Position numbers and translations under genes: made by a program. From Caulobacter sp. UNC279MFTsu5.1 (GTDB lineage: Bacteria > Pseudomonadota > Alphaproteobacteria > Caulobacterales > Caulobacteraceae): a stretch of 64,000 nt of DNA. Below are positions 63,863 to 64,000 of the stretch, piece after piece. Every line of letters begins with the position of its first letter. Position 1 is the first letter of the stretch. The notes below the pieces were generated by a model, which saw only the letters and a list, made by a program, of their open reading frames with translations, was not told the DNA's origin and made no database searches. Location: contig NZ_FORN01000035.1 of the NCBI RefSeq assembly GCF_900114015.1, positions 1 through 64,000 on the forward strand, in the 5' to 3' direction.

Positions 63863-64000
63863 TTGGAAGTTTTCGACCTCACCCATTCCCTCAACCAAAT
63901 CAAACCCGCCTTCTGGTTCGACGCGCTATTTGCCGTGGTTGGATTGGGGATGTTGGTGGTGGCCGTCATTATCCTTCGGTCTGTCAAACGCGGGCAGGGT
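63863..64000 (+). CDS. N-terminal fragment of a membrane protein, cut by the window edge
   Basis: A frame starting at TTG 63863 with AGGA four bases upstream runs open to the window end (46 codons). It encodes a polar start (EVFDLTHSLNQIKPAFW) and a hydrophobic span (FDALFAVVGLGMLVVAVIIL), then RSVKRG. It is divergent from the Ubi-type gene. The product is unidentified. Confidence 0.45.
   Translation, partial: MEVFDLTHSLNQIKPAFWFDALFAVVGLGMLVVAVIILRSVKRGQG

Overview
The window reads as chromosomal DNA of a GC-rich alphaproteobacterium, most likely Caulobacter or a close relative in Caulobacteraceae. This rests on gene content and order: the flagellin-sugar pair flmA-flmB, ChvI-ChvG followed by a truncated HprK, a mannose-type EIIA and HPr, RegB/RegA with a divergent SenC, an intracellular PHB depolymerase with the Cys-Asp-His triad, and dispersed palindromic repeats in many intergenic gaps. 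The window is almost all coding and genes are tightly packed, often with ATGA or 4-base tail-to-tail overlaps. No rRNA, tRNA, CRISPR array, prophage or insertion sequence was recognised.

Layout. 1-3.2 kb is a lower-GC edge with an orphan membrane protein, an HWE histidine kinase and a YgjP-type metalloprotein. 3.4-7.5 kb holds phaZ, senC, regB and regA (carbon storage and redox control). 7.6-9.5 kb is a three-gene leftward set (HAD hydrolase, pterin dehydratase, SDR) with two matching palindromic operators. 9.6-19.1 kb holds an AsmA-like protein, a YjhX-like protein, rsmD, a TMEM175-like channel, a CPBP protease, plsC/cdsA with a divergent CDP-alcohol transferase, and an rluB-type pseudouridine synthase. 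19.2-20.2 kb is a small toxin-antitoxin-like pair (DUF7662-like protein plus PIN toxin). 20.2-23.4 kb holds tadA and flmA-flmB. 25.4-29.1 kb is the chvI-chvG-hprK-EIIA-HPr signalling run.

29-38.7 kb carries an M16 protease, bioB, a CYTH-CHAD protein, a membrane-exported HEXXH protease, ahcY (with a clear promoter and terminator) and pdxY. 38.8-50.9 kb mixes accessory enzymes (two beta-lactamase-fold esterases, an outer-membrane protein, an MFS pump, rarD, a LysR/aldo-keto reductase pair, cyclopropane fatty acid synthase, a catalytically degenerate esterase, trmO-like) around the essential asd. 51-64 kb holds an amino acid permease, divergent glmS/glmM, an auto-regulated winged-helix/membrane-protein pair with two phased operators, a DUF6065-like pair, a YbaK-type deacylase, cnoX with a Lon-N protein, a Trm112-like protein, an MFS transporter and a Ubi-type monooxygenase.

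The most interesting points are the DUF7662-PIN pair with an operator over its promoter, the shared CAAAC-N4-GTTTG operators of the HAD/SDR set, the phased operator pair at 56.9 kb, two enzymes that have lost catalytic residues (esterase at 49.4 kb, aldo-keto reductase at 46.9 kb), a CDP-alcohol transferase with an altered metal motif, and a modular family of dispersed palindromes. Start codons were chosen by ribosome-binding site and family length. All functional calls are from reading the sequence and recalled family motifs; no database search was possible.
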